Origin: JAVBLT01 sp031553315
Lineage (GTDB): Bacteria; Verrucomicrobiota; Kiritimatiellia; RFP12; DVOR01
Direction: 5' to 3'
Length of the DNA stretch: 64,000 bases
Assembly: GCA_031553315.1 (NCBI GenBank)
Contig: JAVBLT010000005.1
Coordinates: 33,076 to 97,075 of the forward strand
Every line of letters begins with the position of its first letter. The stretch's first letter is position 1. The translations under genes and the position numbers were made by a program. The notes beneath the pieces are model-generated. The model made no database searches. It was not told the origin of the DNA and saw only the letters and a program-made list of their open reading frames with translations. Positions 43,774-52,699 of this stretch are shown here, piece after piece.

Positions 43774-46517
43774 CGAACCTCTCTTCGCTGTGTGACCGCA
43801 TCGCCCGATCGCCGTGGTCGTTGCTCTTCAGCGGCGCGCTCTTTCCCTTTGTGTTTATCGGGCTGATGGGCGCCACCGTGTGGCAATACTGGGTGGAGCT
43901 CACCCGCGACGGCGGCATCGGCCTCGCGCTGCTCACGCTCGGTTTCGCGCTGGCGGCGCCGATCTTCTCGGGGGCGGTGCTGGCGCGGAGAACGCCGGCC
44001 GGGTGGCGGCTGCTGACGGTGCCGATTCTCTTCTACGCGGCGACGCTGGTCGCTTTTCACTGCTGGCTTCCCGCAATGGCGCGCCGCCTCACCTTTGCCT
44101 CGGACGGGCTGCTTATGGCCGTGTATGCGGGCGGAGCGGCAAGTGTTTTCCATTTAGGGCTTTATGCGGCCTCGAGACCGGCCGGCTCGAAATGGCTGGG
44201 AATCACCTGGTCGGGGCAGACCGTGTTCGCCTTGGTTTGCCTGTGCGTGGGAGCGATGTTTTTCGTGCCGGTGATCGGGGGAGCCATCCTTGAGCCGCTG
44301 GGCCACTTCGAAGCGCTGATCGTCGCGATGCTTTTTTGCGGGCTTCTCTTCGCGCTGGGCTTTTTTTTCCTGCTGCTGCGGATGCTGGTGCTCATGGCCG
44401 ACCGCTGCCTGGCGCTGCAAAAGCAATCGCGGAATTTCGATCTTTTCCTTAAAATCGTGATTGTCTGGGCGCTGCCCTTCTGCGGGCTGATGCTCAACAT
44501 CAAAATTCCCTTCCCGATGCCCTGCTACAGCCCGTGGTACCTGGCGATGACCTTCCTCACGGGGCTCTTCATTCTCCTGCCGCCCTCTTCTTCGGAAAAC
44601 GCCGCCTTGCGCTGGTTCGGCTGGCTCACACGCTGGGCGGTCTACCCCTTCACGCTTTATTTCTTTTTCCTTTTCCTGCCGTTTATGCCGATCGCGATTT
44701 TCGCCATTGTCATTATGGGTGCGGGTTTTCTCATTTTCGCGCCCACGCTGCTCATGGCGCTGCATTCGCACACGCTGCTCGACGATGCCCGCTGGCTGCG
44801 CGCGCGCGGCGCCTCCATCCGCATGCTCGCGATCACCGGGCTCCTGGCCTTTTCGGTGATTCCCGCCGGCCTCGCCGCCCGCGCCGGGTTCCACCGCGCC
44901 GTGCTCCACGACCTCCTCGCGACCTGCCTCAATGCCGATTCGGCCATCATGAACCGCCCGCCGCTGCGCCGCCCGGTCATTGCAAAGCACGTGCTCAAAG
45001 AGGCCTACGATTTCAAAAACGGCGTCAGCGTGCCGCTCCTCTCCTGGGGCTACCGCCGCCTGGTTTTCGACGGTCTCACACTGCCCGACGACCGCCTTGA
45101 TTCCCTCTGGCGCACCGTCACCAGCGATCCCCGCCCCGAGAAACCCCGCAACGAATTCGGCCTCCACGTGCTCTCCTCGCAGGACGACGCGTTCCGCCGG
45201 GAACGCCGCTGGCACCGCGCCCACCCCACCGAAGGCGTGACCGCCCTCTCCGCCAAAGCCACCCGCCTCCCCGGCGAGCATGACGACGAGATCACCCTTC
45301 ACCTCACCCTCGGCAAGGAGCATGCCACCTCCCTTTCCCAAGGCCAATACGGCTACACCGGCACCCTCCACCTCCCCCCCGCGGCCTTCGTCACCGGCCT
45401 TTCCCTCAAAATCGGCGATGCCTGGGAAGAGGGCCGCCTTTTCGAGCGCACCGCCGCCGAATGGGTTTACCGCCGCATCACCGAGCAGCGCCTCGACCCC
45501 GCCCTCCTCACCGCCGCCGCCGCCCCCGGGCACTACACCCTTCAGGTCTTCCCCGTGGAGGAACACCGCCAGGTGCGCATCACCCTCGTGGTGCCCCCCG
45601 GTTGCGCCGAACCGATCCGGATCAACGGTTTAACCGTTTTCGGTGATTCGGTAACCGAAAACGGTGACGTCTGCTACACCGCTCCCGGCGTGCTCGCCAC
45701 CACCGAAGGCTGGAGCGCCGCCCGCGCCGACGCCCCCGCCGCGCCCTTCCTCACCGCCGTGATTATCGACGCCGGCGAAAAGGGCCTCCCCCTCACCTTC
45801 AACGAACCCGCCCTCGCCCTGCGCCGCGCCCTGCCCGCCCTCGCCATCGAAGCGGGCACCGGCATCCGCGCCGCGTTCGTGACCAGCGAGGCCGAAGCGG
45901 AGGCCTTCCTCAAAGATTCCGCCCCCCGCTTCGGCGGCTGCGACCTGCCCGGCGCCCTGCGCGTGGCCCAGCGCGCCGCCCGCGACCGCGGCCTCGCCCT
46001 CGCCCCGAGCGCCGTCTCCACCGATCAAAGCGGCATCGACAAACGCCTCGAAGCCCTGTGGAAGCCCTCCGACCGCCCTCCCCGGAAAGGGTACCGCCTG
46101 CCCTCCATCCACCGGCTTCTTCCCGCCGATGCCCCCGCCCGCATCGTCTGGCCCGCCCAGGCGCCCCTCGACCCCGCCGATCTCCCCGGCCGGGTCGTGA
46201 CCCTGCCGCCCGAAAGCCGCTGGGCCAAGGCCGCCGCCGCGTGGAGCCTTTCCCAGGCGCAGCTCGACGCCCCCGGCGACCGCGCCCTTCGCGCCCGCCT
46301 CATCGCGGTCGCCCGCGAAGCCCGCACCCTCATTCCCCAAAACAGCTGGATCGTGGTCGAAGAGCGTTCCCAGTGGATCGAGCTTGGAAAACAGGAGCGC
46401 GCCATGCTCAAAGCCGGCGCCGCCTTCTCCATCAAAGGCGATGCCCCCGAAATGCTCCTGCTGGTTCTCCTCCTGGGCGGCGCTTTCGCCGTGAGGAGGA
46501 GAGCACGCCGAAAATAA
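43770..46517 (+). CDS. Polytopic VIT-domain protein with PEP-CTERM-like C-terminal tail
   Basis: A 915-residue protein. The first 430 residues hold about ten membrane segments. A VIT-like (vault/inter-alpha-trypsin) domain follows at roughly 500-640, with Y-T-G-T-L-H-L-P and the E-W-V-Y-R-R-I-T-E-Q-R-L-D-P-A-L-L segment. The rest is predicted soluble. The end has the three parts of an exosortase-type sorting tail: A-P-E, a hydrophobic run, and R-R-R-A-R-R-K. The layout recalls the MSEP-CTERM family described with exosortase; no exosortase gene lies in this window. The ATG at 43770 overlaps the upstream stop (ATGA); a longer frame to 43575 is rejected. Confidence 0.7.
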   Translation: MTNLSSLCDRIARSPWSLLFSGALFPFVFIGLMGATVWQYWVELTRDGGIGLALLTLGFALAAPIFSGAVLARRTPAGWRLLTVPILFYAATLVAFHCWLPAMARRLTFASDGLLMAVYAGGAASVFHLGLYAASRPAGSKWLGITWSGQTVFALVCLCVGAMFFVPVIGGAILEPLGHFEALIVAMLFCGLLFALGFFFLLLRMLVLMADRCLALQKQSRNFDLFLKIVIVWALPFCGLMLNIKIPFPMPCYSPWYLAMTFLTGLFILLPPSSSENAALRWFGWLTRWAVYPFTLYFFFLFLPFMPIAIFAIVIMGAGFLIFAPTLLMALHSHTLLDDARWLRARGASIRMLAITGLLAFSVIPAGLAARAGFHRAVLHDLLATCLNADSAIMNRPPLRRPVIAKHVLKEAYDFKNGVSVPLLSWGYRRLVFDGLTLPDDRLDSLWRTVTSDPRPEKPRNEFGLHVLSSQDDAFRRERRWHRAHPTEGVTALSAKATRLPGEHDDEITLHLTLGKEHATSLSQGQYGYTGTLHLPPAAFVTGLSLKIGDAWEEGRLFERTAAEWVYRRITEQRLDPALLTAAAAPGHYTLQVFPVEEHRQVRITLVVPPGCAEPIRINGLTVFGDSVTENGDVCYTAPGVLATTEGWSAARADAPAAPFLTAVIIDAGEKGLPLTFNEPALALRRALPALAIEAGTGIRAAFVTSEAEAEAFLKDSAPRFGGCDLPGALRVAQRAARDRGLALAPSAVSTDQSGIDKRLEALWKPSDRPPRKGYRLPSIHRLLPADAPARIVWPAQAPLDPADLPGRVVTLPPESRWAKAAAAWSLSQAQLDAPGDRALRARLIAVAREARTLIPQNSWIVVEERSQWIELGKQERAMLKAGAAFSIKGDAPEMLLLVLLLGGAFAVRRRARRK

Positions 46518-46546
46518 TTGATTTTTCGCCCGGAACCGGCGATAAT
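46518..46546 (+). promoter_or_regulatory. Promoter of the LpxC-homologue gene
   Basis: TTGATT (46518-46523) and GATAAT (46541-46546) are separated by 17 bases, immediately after the stop of the VIT-domain gene. The start codon at 46577 lies 30 bases beyond the -10 box. Confidence 0.55.
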
Positions 46547-46576
46547 TCCCGCCCATCCATTTACAGAAAGAGCCCT

Positions 46577-47584
46577 ATGCCGCCTACCTACCAGCTTGGG
46601 AAAATCATCGCCGGAAACGCCGAAGCCGCCCGCGCAGCCTTTGAGCGCTTCAACGCCCAGAGCGTCGATTCCGAGACGCTTTGCGATACCCCCGAACCCT
46701 TTTCGCCCTTCGCCACCACCGTCGGCGGCGAAGCCTCCGCCGAAGGCCCCGGCACCTTTGAGGGGCGGCGCCGTTCCAAAGTGACCTTCCGCCCCAGCGA
46801 CAAGCCCGGCTGGTGGATCCGCCGCTCCGACATCGAGGAACAGCTCGACATCGCCGTTTCGATCCGCAACGTGTGGACCAGCGCCCGCAACATCGTGCTC
46901 CGCTCCGGCAACCCCCACAACTACCTGCGCATGGTCGAGCACATCGTGGCGCTGCGCCTGGGGATGGGCGTGGACAACCTGATCGTGGAAATCGGCTCCG
47001 GCGACCCGCCCCTCTTCGACCGCAGCAGCCTCGACCTGCTCGAAGCCATCGACCAGGCCGGAATCGTGCCGACGGCGACCCCCGCCGCCTACGTCACCGT
47101 GAAGGAACCCGTCACCATCAGCGGCGGCCGCGGCGATTTCGTGACCCTGCTCCCCGCCGAGCCCGGCGACCGCCGCCTCCACATGGATTGCGCCATCGAT
47201 TTCGCCTCCGTGATCGGTCGCCAGCGCATCCGCTTCGACCTCACCCCCGAAACCTTCCGCCACGGCGCCGGCGCCCGCACCAACGCCACCCACGGCCAGC
47301 TCATCTACACCCGCACCCTCGGCAAACTCTTCGCCGATACCCGCCACCTCGGCTACAACACGCAAAACATCCTCATCCATGCCAAAGACCGCTACATCAG
47401 CGAGCCCCGCATGCCCCTCGAAGCCGCGTGGCACCGCGCCACCCTCGACCTGCTCGCCGCCATCGCCCTGATCGACGCGGGCCGCTTCGCGGGCACCGCG
47501 CTCTCCTACCGCGCCGGCCATACCCTCGATGTGCGTTTCATGACCCTGCTCTACAAACACGACCTTCTGCGCGCGTGCGAATGA
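46577..47584 (+). CDS. Divergent LpxC (UDP-3-O-acyl-N-acetylglucosamine deacetylase) homologue
   Basis: The 335-residue protein follows the LpxC fold: G-P-G-T-F-E-G with a R-P-S-D-K-P-G-W-W-I-R-R segment, M-V-E-H-I-V (catalytic Glu and zinc His), V-D-N-L-I-V-E-I, V-I-G-R-Q-R-I-R-F-D-L-T-P-E-T-F, and R-A-G-H-T-L near the end. LpxC commits the cell to lipid A synthesis. Two departures are visible: the usual L-H-S-G is T-F-E-G, and the zinc pair H-x3-D reads H-R-A-T-L-D, one residue longer. It may therefore be a working but divergent LpxC or a paralogue with another role. It has its own promoter and overlaps the next gene (ATGA). Confidence 0.7.
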   Translation: MPPTYQLGKIIAGNAEAARAAFERFNAQSVDSETLCDTPEPFSPFATTVGGEASAEGPGTFEGRRRSKVTFRPSDKPGWWIRRSDIEEQLDIAVSIRNVWTSARNIVLRSGNPHNYLRMVEHIVALRLGMGVDNLIVEIGSGDPPLFDRSSLDLLEAIDQAGIVPTATPAAYVTVKEPVTISGGRGDFVTLLPAEPGDRRLHMDCAIDFASVIGRQRIRFDLTPETFRHGAGARTNATHGQLIYTRTLGKLFADTRHLGYNTQNILIHAKDRYISEPRMPLEAAWHRATLDLLAAIALIDAGRFAGTALSYRAGHTLDVRFMTLLYKHDLLRACE

Positions 47585-48237
47585 TGAAAACCCTCGGGAT
47601 CGCCCTCTTCGCCCTGCTTCTTGCGCCGGCCGCCCGCGCCGGCGGCATCTTCGCCTTCAACTTCGGCTCCTGGGGCTATCCCGACAAGAGCCACAGCATC
47701 TACGGCCTGCGCGTCAACATCTTCTCCAGCGAACGGCGCGCCATCTACGGCCTGGATATCGGCACCGCCTCCCAGACCACCACCCACGCCTACGGCCTCC
47801 AGGTCAACCTTCTCGACAACATCGTGGCCGGCGATGTGCTCGGCCTTCAGGTCGCCCTCCTCTCCAACACCGCCGGCAGCGCCATGAAGCGGCAGGGCGG
47901 CGATTTTCCCGGCCTCACCGGCCTCCAGATTTCCCTGCTCAACAACGGCGCCTTCCGCACCGACGGCCTCCAGATCGCCCTGGGCCTCAACAGCGCCGCC
48001 GCCCTCAACGGCCTCCAGCTCGCCCTCGTGCGCAACAAAGCCATCTACGCCCGCGGCTTCCAGATCAGTTTCTTCAACGAGGCCGATGTGTTTGAAGGCC
48101 TCCAGATCGGCCTGCTCAACAAGGCCAACAACAGCCTCAGAGGCGCGCAGGTCGGCCTCGTGAACATCGTCAACTGGGAAAAAAAAAGCACCGCCGCCAC
48201 GATGCGGATGCTTCCCGTCCTCAACATCGGGTGGTAG
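47581..48237 (+). CDS. Exported surface-repeat protein (LA_2272-like)
   Basis: A 218-residue protein with a clear signal peptide (residues 1-20, ending A-R-A). The mature part is built from repeated units of about 18-20 residues containing G-L-Q-x-x-L-x-x-N or close variants (Y-G-L-Q-V-N-L-L, L-G-L-Q-V-A-L-L, T-G-L-Q-I-S-L-L, E-G-L-Q-I-G-L-L). These resemble the repeat family named after Leptospira LA_2272, whose function is unknown; a beta-solenoid at the outer surface is plausible. It is translationally coupled to the LpxC homologue, hinting at a link with the outer membrane. Confidence 0.65.
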   Translation: MMKTLGIALFALLLAPAARAGGIFAFNFGSWGYPDKSHSIYGLRVNIFSSERRAIYGLDIGTASQTTTHAYGLQVNLLDNIVAGDVLGLQVALLSNTAGSAMKRQGGDFPGLTGLQISLLNNGAFRTDGLQIALGLNSAAALNGLQLALVRNKAIYARGFQISFFNEADVFEGLQIGLLNKANNSLRGAQVGLVNIVNWEKKSTAATMRMLPVLNIGW

Positions 48238-48242
48238 CGCCG

Positions 48243-48887
48243 ATGGGGCCGCCCGTTGAAACCGTTGTGCTGCTTCACGGCCTGGGCCGCACCCGCCGAT
48301 CCATGAACCGCCTGGCCCGGGCGCTTGAGGAAGCGGGGTACCACACGGTCAACATCGGCTATCCCTCGCGGAGCGGATCCGTGGAGGAGCTGGCCGATTT
48401 CGTCTTCGCCGAAATGGACCGCCTCGTGAACCCCGATGCGCCGGCCCTTCACTTTGTGACCCACTCGATGGGCGGGATCATCCTTCGCGCGGGGCTGGCG
48501 AAGCGCCGCCCCGCAAATCTCGGGCGGGCGGTCATGCTCGCCCCGCCGAACCACGGCAGCGAGGTGATCGATGTTCTCGGCGGTCTCGTGGCCTGGGTCA
48601 ACGGCCCCGCCTCTCTCCAGCTTTCCACCGCGCCCGATTCGCTTCCCAACCGCCTCCCTCCCGCGGATTACCCGGTGGGGATTATCGCGGGGTCGCGCTC
48701 GGTGGATCTCTGGTTCAACCTCTTCTTCGAGGGGGAGCACGATGGAAAAGTCAGCGCCGAATCGGCCCGGCTCGAAGGGATGAGCGATTACCGGCTCGTG
48801 CCCGCCTCGCATCCTTTCCTGCCGCTCAGCCGGCGGGTGCGCGGGCTGGTGGTTCATTTCCTCAAACACGGGGCGTTTGAGGGGTGA
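48243..48887 (+). CDS. Alpha/beta hydrolase, PGAP1/lipase-like
   Basis: About 214 residues. V-V-L-L-H-G-L-G-R precedes the nucleophile elbow T-H-S-M-G-G near residue 80, and P-P-N-H-G-S follows, the order seen in PGAP1-like and bacterial lipase-type hydrolases. A C-terminal S-H-P-F could supply the catalytic His. No signal peptide is seen. The start could also be the GTG at 48231, which overlaps the previous stop. It ends three bases before the convergent siroheme decarboxylase gene. Substrate unknown; an ester or amide lipid is likely. Confidence 0.78.
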   Translation: MGPPVETVVLLHGLGRTRRSMNRLARALEEAGYHTVNIGYPSRSGSVEELADFVFAEMDRLVNPDAPALHFVTHSMGGIILRAGLAKRRPANLGRAVMLAPPNHGSEVIDVLGGLVAWVNGPASLQLSTAPDSLPNRLPPADYPVGIIAGSRSVDLWFNLFFEGEHDGKVSAESARLEGMSDYRLVPASHPFLPLSRRVRGLVVHFLKHGAFEG

Positions 48888-48890
48888 GGG

Positions 48891-49913
48891 TCACCCCTCC
48901 TGGAAAAACTGAACGCTGGTCTTCTTGAATTCGCGGGTGGAGAAGAAGATGCGGCCGTCTTTGGGGAGGTCGCAGGCTTCGGCGAGGCGGGTGAAGACCC
49001 GGCAGGCGGCATCCCAGTCGCGCTGGTGGATCATGGCGTAGAGGGTGAAGGGAAAGCCGGGGAGGGGGGGGCGTTCGTAGCAGTGGGTCACTTCTGGAAA
49101 TTGGGAGAGGGCGCGGCCTGCGGCTTCGATTTTTTCCGAAGGCACGTTCCAGCAGCACATTCCATTGGCGGTGAAGCCGCTTTTCCGGTGGTGGAGGAGG
49201 GGGGCGAGGCGGCGGAGCATGCCGTTTTCGTGCCAGGCGGCGAGCTGGGCGAGGGCTTCGGGCAGAGGCCAGCGGGCGGCGGCGGCGGGGCGGGCGTAGA
49301 GGTCGGGCTCGAGGGGAAGGTCGTTTTGGAAGGCGCGGATGAGGTCGATCTGCGCGGGGGTGAGGTCGGGGATGGCGGTGGGTTCGGCGAGGAGGCGGGG
49401 GGTGTATTCGGTCTGTTCGTCGCGGGTGCGGGTGCGGGTATCGAAGACGACGTCGATCTTGAAGCGGCGGAGGGCGGGGAAGGGGAGGGGGAGGTAGGGG
49501 GCGGTGGCGCGGGCGATGGCGCCGGCGACGGTTTCAAAGCGGTCGCGGTGCTCGGAGAGGGTGTACCAGAAGGCAGGGTAGGGAGCGTCGTTGGCGGGGA
49601 CGACGCCGGGGGGCGGGGTGTAGCCGGCGGGCCAGCCGCGGGTGTAGGCGTGGGTGACGCCGGGGAAGGGCGTCACGGCGGCCGCGACGCGGTCAAGGGC
49701 GGCTTCGGGCACGGCGACGGCGAAGAGGCTGCTGCGGTAGCCGAGGCGGCGGGCGTCGAACACGGCTCCGGTGCGGCGGAGGGTGCCTTCGGCTTTGAGG
49801 CGGCGCAGGAGGGCGAGGGCTTCGGCCTCATGGGGGGCGAAAGGGCGCTCGACAAAGGGCAGGCCGCGCTGAAGGGTGAAGAGGAGGTCGGATTCGGCGG
49901 GGGTGAGGGTCAT
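48891..49913 (-). CDS. Fused siroheme decarboxylase (AhbA-AhbB / NirDL type)
   Basis: Two tandem Lrp/AsnC-like units in 340 residues. The first (about 1-170) has the helix-turn-helix segment L-R-R-T-G-A-V-F-D-A-R-R-L-G-Y and ends with F-K-I-D-V-V-F-D-T-R. The second (about 180-340) has L-R-R-L-A-P-L-L-H-H-R and G-M-C-C-W-N-V-P. In the siroheme-dependent haem pathway and in haem d1 synthesis these subunits decarboxylate siroheme to didecarboxysiroheme. They are often separate genes; here they are joined. No other haem genes are adjacent. It is the last gene of a five-gene operon and overlaps the nuclease gene by four bases. Confidence 0.85.
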   Translation of the reverse strand: MTLTPAESDLLFTLQRGLPFVERPFAPHEAEALALLRRLKAEGTLRRTGAVFDARRLGYRSSLFAVAVPEAALDRVAAAVTPFPGVTHAYTRGWPAGYTPPPGVVPANDAPYPAFWYTLSEHRDRFETVAGAIARATAPYLPLPFPALRRFKIDVVFDTRTRTRDEQTEYTPRLLAEPTAIPDLTPAQIDLIRAFQNDLPLEPDLYARPAAAARWPLPEALAQLAAWHENGMLRRLAPLLHHRKSGFTANGMCCWNVPSEKIEAAGRALSQFPEVTHCYERPPLPGFPFTLYAMIHQRDWDAACRVFTRLAEACDLPKDGRIFFSTREFKKTSVQFFQEG

Positions 49914-52693
49914 GGCAGGAGGGTTCCTTTGAAGCTTTGGATGATGTGGGTGTAGGGGTCTTCTTCTTCGCGGATTTCGGCGGGGGGCCAGTAATCGGAG
50001 GGGGCGTCGCGGGCGATGGCGGCGAGGGTGCCCTGGAGGGCGGCGAGGGCGGCGGCGTGGAGGTCGTGGGAATAGCCTTCCCAGGGGCTGATTTTGGTTT
50101 CGCCTGTGGCGGCGGGGAAGAGGGCGTAGGCGAGCTCGATTTCGGTGGCTTGGGGGTGGGCGGCGCGGAGGAATTCGCGGTAGAGGGGGAGCTGGAGGTC
50201 GGCCCAGGCGCGGGGGAGGGGGCGGGTTTTGCCGGGGATGTCTACGCGGAGGTGGGGGGGGGTGTCTTCAGCGGGGGGGCGGGTGTGTTTTTCGGGGGGA
50301 GTGGCGGGGGTGTCGAAAGTTTTGTAGTCGTAGACGCGCCAGAGGCCGGTGCGGGTGTTGCGGTCGATGCGGTCGATGCGGCCGCGGATGTGGAAGCCGT
50401 GGAGGGTGAGGTGGCCTTCCCATTCGGCGGCGACGGGTTCCCAGCCTTCTTCGCGCAGGGCGATGTGGTGGGGGATGAAGGCGTCGATGCGGGCTTTGAG
50501 GGCGATTTGGGCGGCTTCCACGCCGAGGGGCGGGGTGGCGCCGTAGCGGGTGCGGATGGCGTTCAGGAGGCGGCGGGTGAGGGCTCGGGTGAGTTTTTCG
50601 GGGTCGGTGCAGGCGGAGAGGGGGCTTTGGGGGTCGGAGAGCGGCTGGATGGCTTCGTGGAGAAGGGTGCCGAATTCGAGGATGTTGGGGGCGGTTTTTC
50701 CGGTTTCGAGGGGTTCGAGGCCGAGGCGGTGTTTGAGGTAGAAGCGGAAGGGGCAGCGGAGGTAGTCTTTGATGGCGGAGGGTGAGAGGGTGGGCAGGCC
50801 GCGGGTGAGGCGCCAGGGTTTTTTGGGGAGGGTGAAGGGTTCGAGGAGGAGGTGCGATTCGGCGGGGTCGGGGGGGGTGGAGACGTCGAGCTCGCGGAAG
50901 AGGTGGCGGGCGCGGGCGGGGAGGTGTTCGGAGGGGGTGTGGAAGAGGAGGCGGGAGGGGCGGAGGGGGTCGCCGCGGTCGTTGGCGCGGCCGAGGATGA
51001 TGTGGAGGGTGCGGCGGGGGGAGGCGAGGAGGGTGGAAAGGAGGTAGGTGTCGCGGGCGTAGCGGGTGGCGTCGTGGCGGAACCATTCGGTTCCGGGGGG
51101 GGAGGTGTGGGAACGGAGGCGGGAGAGGCGTTCGCGGAGGGTGTTGGGGAGGAAGGTGTCGGAGAAGAGGGAGTCGGGGATGATGCCGTCGTTGAAGCCG
51201 AGGATGATGAGGAGGTCGGCGGGGGTCCAGGCGAGCTCGATGAGGCCCTGGTAGGCGAGGGGCTCTTCGGTGCGGTCGGGGTTGGCGGTGAGGCTTTCGA
51301 GGCGGATGCGCAGAAGCTGGGTGAGGGCGGCGTGGGGGAGGGGGGCGGTTTCGAGCTCGCGGAGGATCTGGTTGAGACCGTCGATTTCGGGCTGGGCGTC
51401 GGGATCTTCGGGGTCGGCGGGGATGGTGGCGCAGATGGCGCGGAGGGTGTCGCGCAGGGCGGGGATGAAGGCGGCGCGCAGGGCGGTTTGCCACTGGGTG
51501 ATCGCGTCGAGCACGGGGGCGAGGGGTGAATCGGGGGTGAGGAAGGCGCGGGCGGCGGGGAGGTCGGCGGGGAGGTGGTCGGCGCAGAGGGTGTCGAAGG
51601 CGCCGAGGATGGCGAGGGGGTCTGAGCCGAAGCGGGTGAGGGTGTAGGGGTGGCTGAGGAGGGCGCCGAGGGTGTGGCGGGTGGGGTTTTCGGCGAGGTC
51701 GGCGAGGAGGAGGGCGAGGCGGCTGAGGGGGCGGCGGCTGAGGGGGCGGGGGGCGGGGTCGAAGGGGGTGATGCCCGCCAGCCCGAGGGCTGCGGTGAGA
51801 GGGGGGGCGACGGCGGGGTCGAGCAGGCCGATGCCGATGCGGTCGGGGGGGCGGCCGGCGCGGTGCATGAGCTCGACGGCGGCGAGGGCCTGGGCTTCGG
51901 GGTCTTGGGCGAGGGTGATGGCGGAATCGGGGAGGGGGAGGGGTGTGGCGGGGGTCCATTGCTGGCTGGCGGGGGCGGCGAGGGGGCGGCCGTAGGGGTC
52001 GAAGGCGTGGGAGAGGGTCGGGGGGGCCTGGATGAGGATGTCGGTCGGGACGGTTTCCATGAGGCGGCAGAGGGCGGGCACGGGGTCGGGCACGCCTGCG
52101 AAGACGAGGCGCTCGATTTCCGCCGGGGGCTGTGGGTTTTCGAGGGCGGCCACGAGGTGGGCCACGGGGTCTGTGCAGCCGGTTTGGGCGATGGCGGCGA
52201 GGTAGCGGGTTTCGAGGTCGGCGAGGGCTTGCCAGCGCTCGGGTTCTTCTTCGACGATGCCGCGGCGGGCGATTTCCCGGAGGGTGTAGGCGCCTTCGGC
52301 GAGCTCGGCGCGGAGGTTTTGGAGGCGCTGGCCCATGCGGAAGCAGGAGGCGTCGTCATTGAGCCAGGCGCGGCCGGTGAAGAGGGGGTTGAGGGTGGCG
52401 GGGGGGGCGGTTTGGAGGGTGTGGCGCCAGGCGGTGAGGATGGCGGTGGGGGTGGGCAGGCGGGCGGGGGGGGTGAAGAGGGGGGGGAGGGCCATGGGGG
52501 TGAGGATGGCGTGGCCGATGAAGCCGCCGTGGTCGGGGGAGGCGTCGGCGAGGGCGTCGCGCAGGAGGCGGCCGGCGTGCTGGGTGGGCACGGCGATGAC
52601 GATGCGCTCGGGGGCGGCGCCGCGGAGGTGCTGGCGGCACCATGCGGCGGCGGCGCGGGGAAAGTCGGTTGTCCAGTCGAGAAAATAACGCAT
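49910..52693 (-). CDS. AddB-like PD-(D/E)XK nuclease/inactive helicase protein
   Basis: A 927-residue protein resembling the AddB-type partner of recombination nucleases. The helicase-like part (about 1-620) lacks a clear Walker A motif. The C-terminal nuclease domain starts with L-R-C-P-F-R-F-Y-L-K near residue 650. It contains G-R-I-D-R-I-D and Y-D-Y-K-T near residues 795-810, the aspartate and lysine of the PD-(D/E)XK site. A role in processing double-strand DNA ends is likely, but an AddA/helicase partner is not in the window. C-rich coding strand. It overlaps the following decarboxylase gene. Confidence 0.8.
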   Translation of the reverse strand: MRYFLDWTTDFPRAAAAWCRQHLRGAAPERIVIAVPTQHAGRLLRDALADASPDHGGFIGHAILTPMALPPLFTPPARLPTPTAILTAWRHTLQTAPPATLNPLFTGRAWLNDDASCFRMGQRLQNLRAELAEGAYTLREIARRGIVEEEPERWQALADLETRYLAAIAQTGCTDPVAHLVAALENPQPPAEIERLVFAGVPDPVPALCRLMETVPTDILIQAPPTLSHAFDPYGRPLAAPASQQWTPATPLPLPDSAITLAQDPEAQALAAVELMHRAGRPPDRIGIGLLDPAVAPPLTAALGLAGITPFDPAPRPLSRRPLSRLALLLADLAENPTRHTLGALLSHPYTLTRFGSDPLAILGAFDTLCADHLPADLPAARAFLTPDSPLAPVLDAITQWQTALRAAFIPALRDTLRAICATIPADPEDPDAQPEIDGLNQILRELETAPLPHAALTQLLRIRLESLTANPDRTEEPLAYQGLIELAWTPADLLIILGFNDGIIPDSLFSDTFLPNTLRERLSRLRSHTSPPGTEWFRHDATRYARDTYLLSTLLASPRRTLHIILGRANDRGDPLRPSRLLFHTPSEHLPARARHLFRELDVSTPPDPAESHLLLEPFTLPKKPWRLTRGLPTLSPSAIKDYLRCPFRFYLKHRLGLEPLETGKTAPNILEFGTLLHEAIQPLSDPQSPLSACTDPEKLTRALTRRLLNAIRTRYGATPPLGVEAAQIALKARIDAFIPHHIALREEGWEPVAAEWEGHLTLHGFHIRGRIDRIDRNTRTGLWRVYDYKTFDTPATPPEKHTRPPAEDTPPHLRVDIPGKTRPLPRAWADLQLPLYREFLRAAHPQATEIELAYALFPAATGETKISPWEGYSHDLHAAALAALQGTLAAIARDAPSDYWPPAEIREEEDPYTHIIQSFKGTLLP

Positions 52694-52699
52694 GGTGAA

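Noticed and set aside
46058..46576. N-terminal extension of the LpxC homologue
   Set aside because: It lies inside the VIT-domain gene and crosses a promoter; residues are shadow-like.
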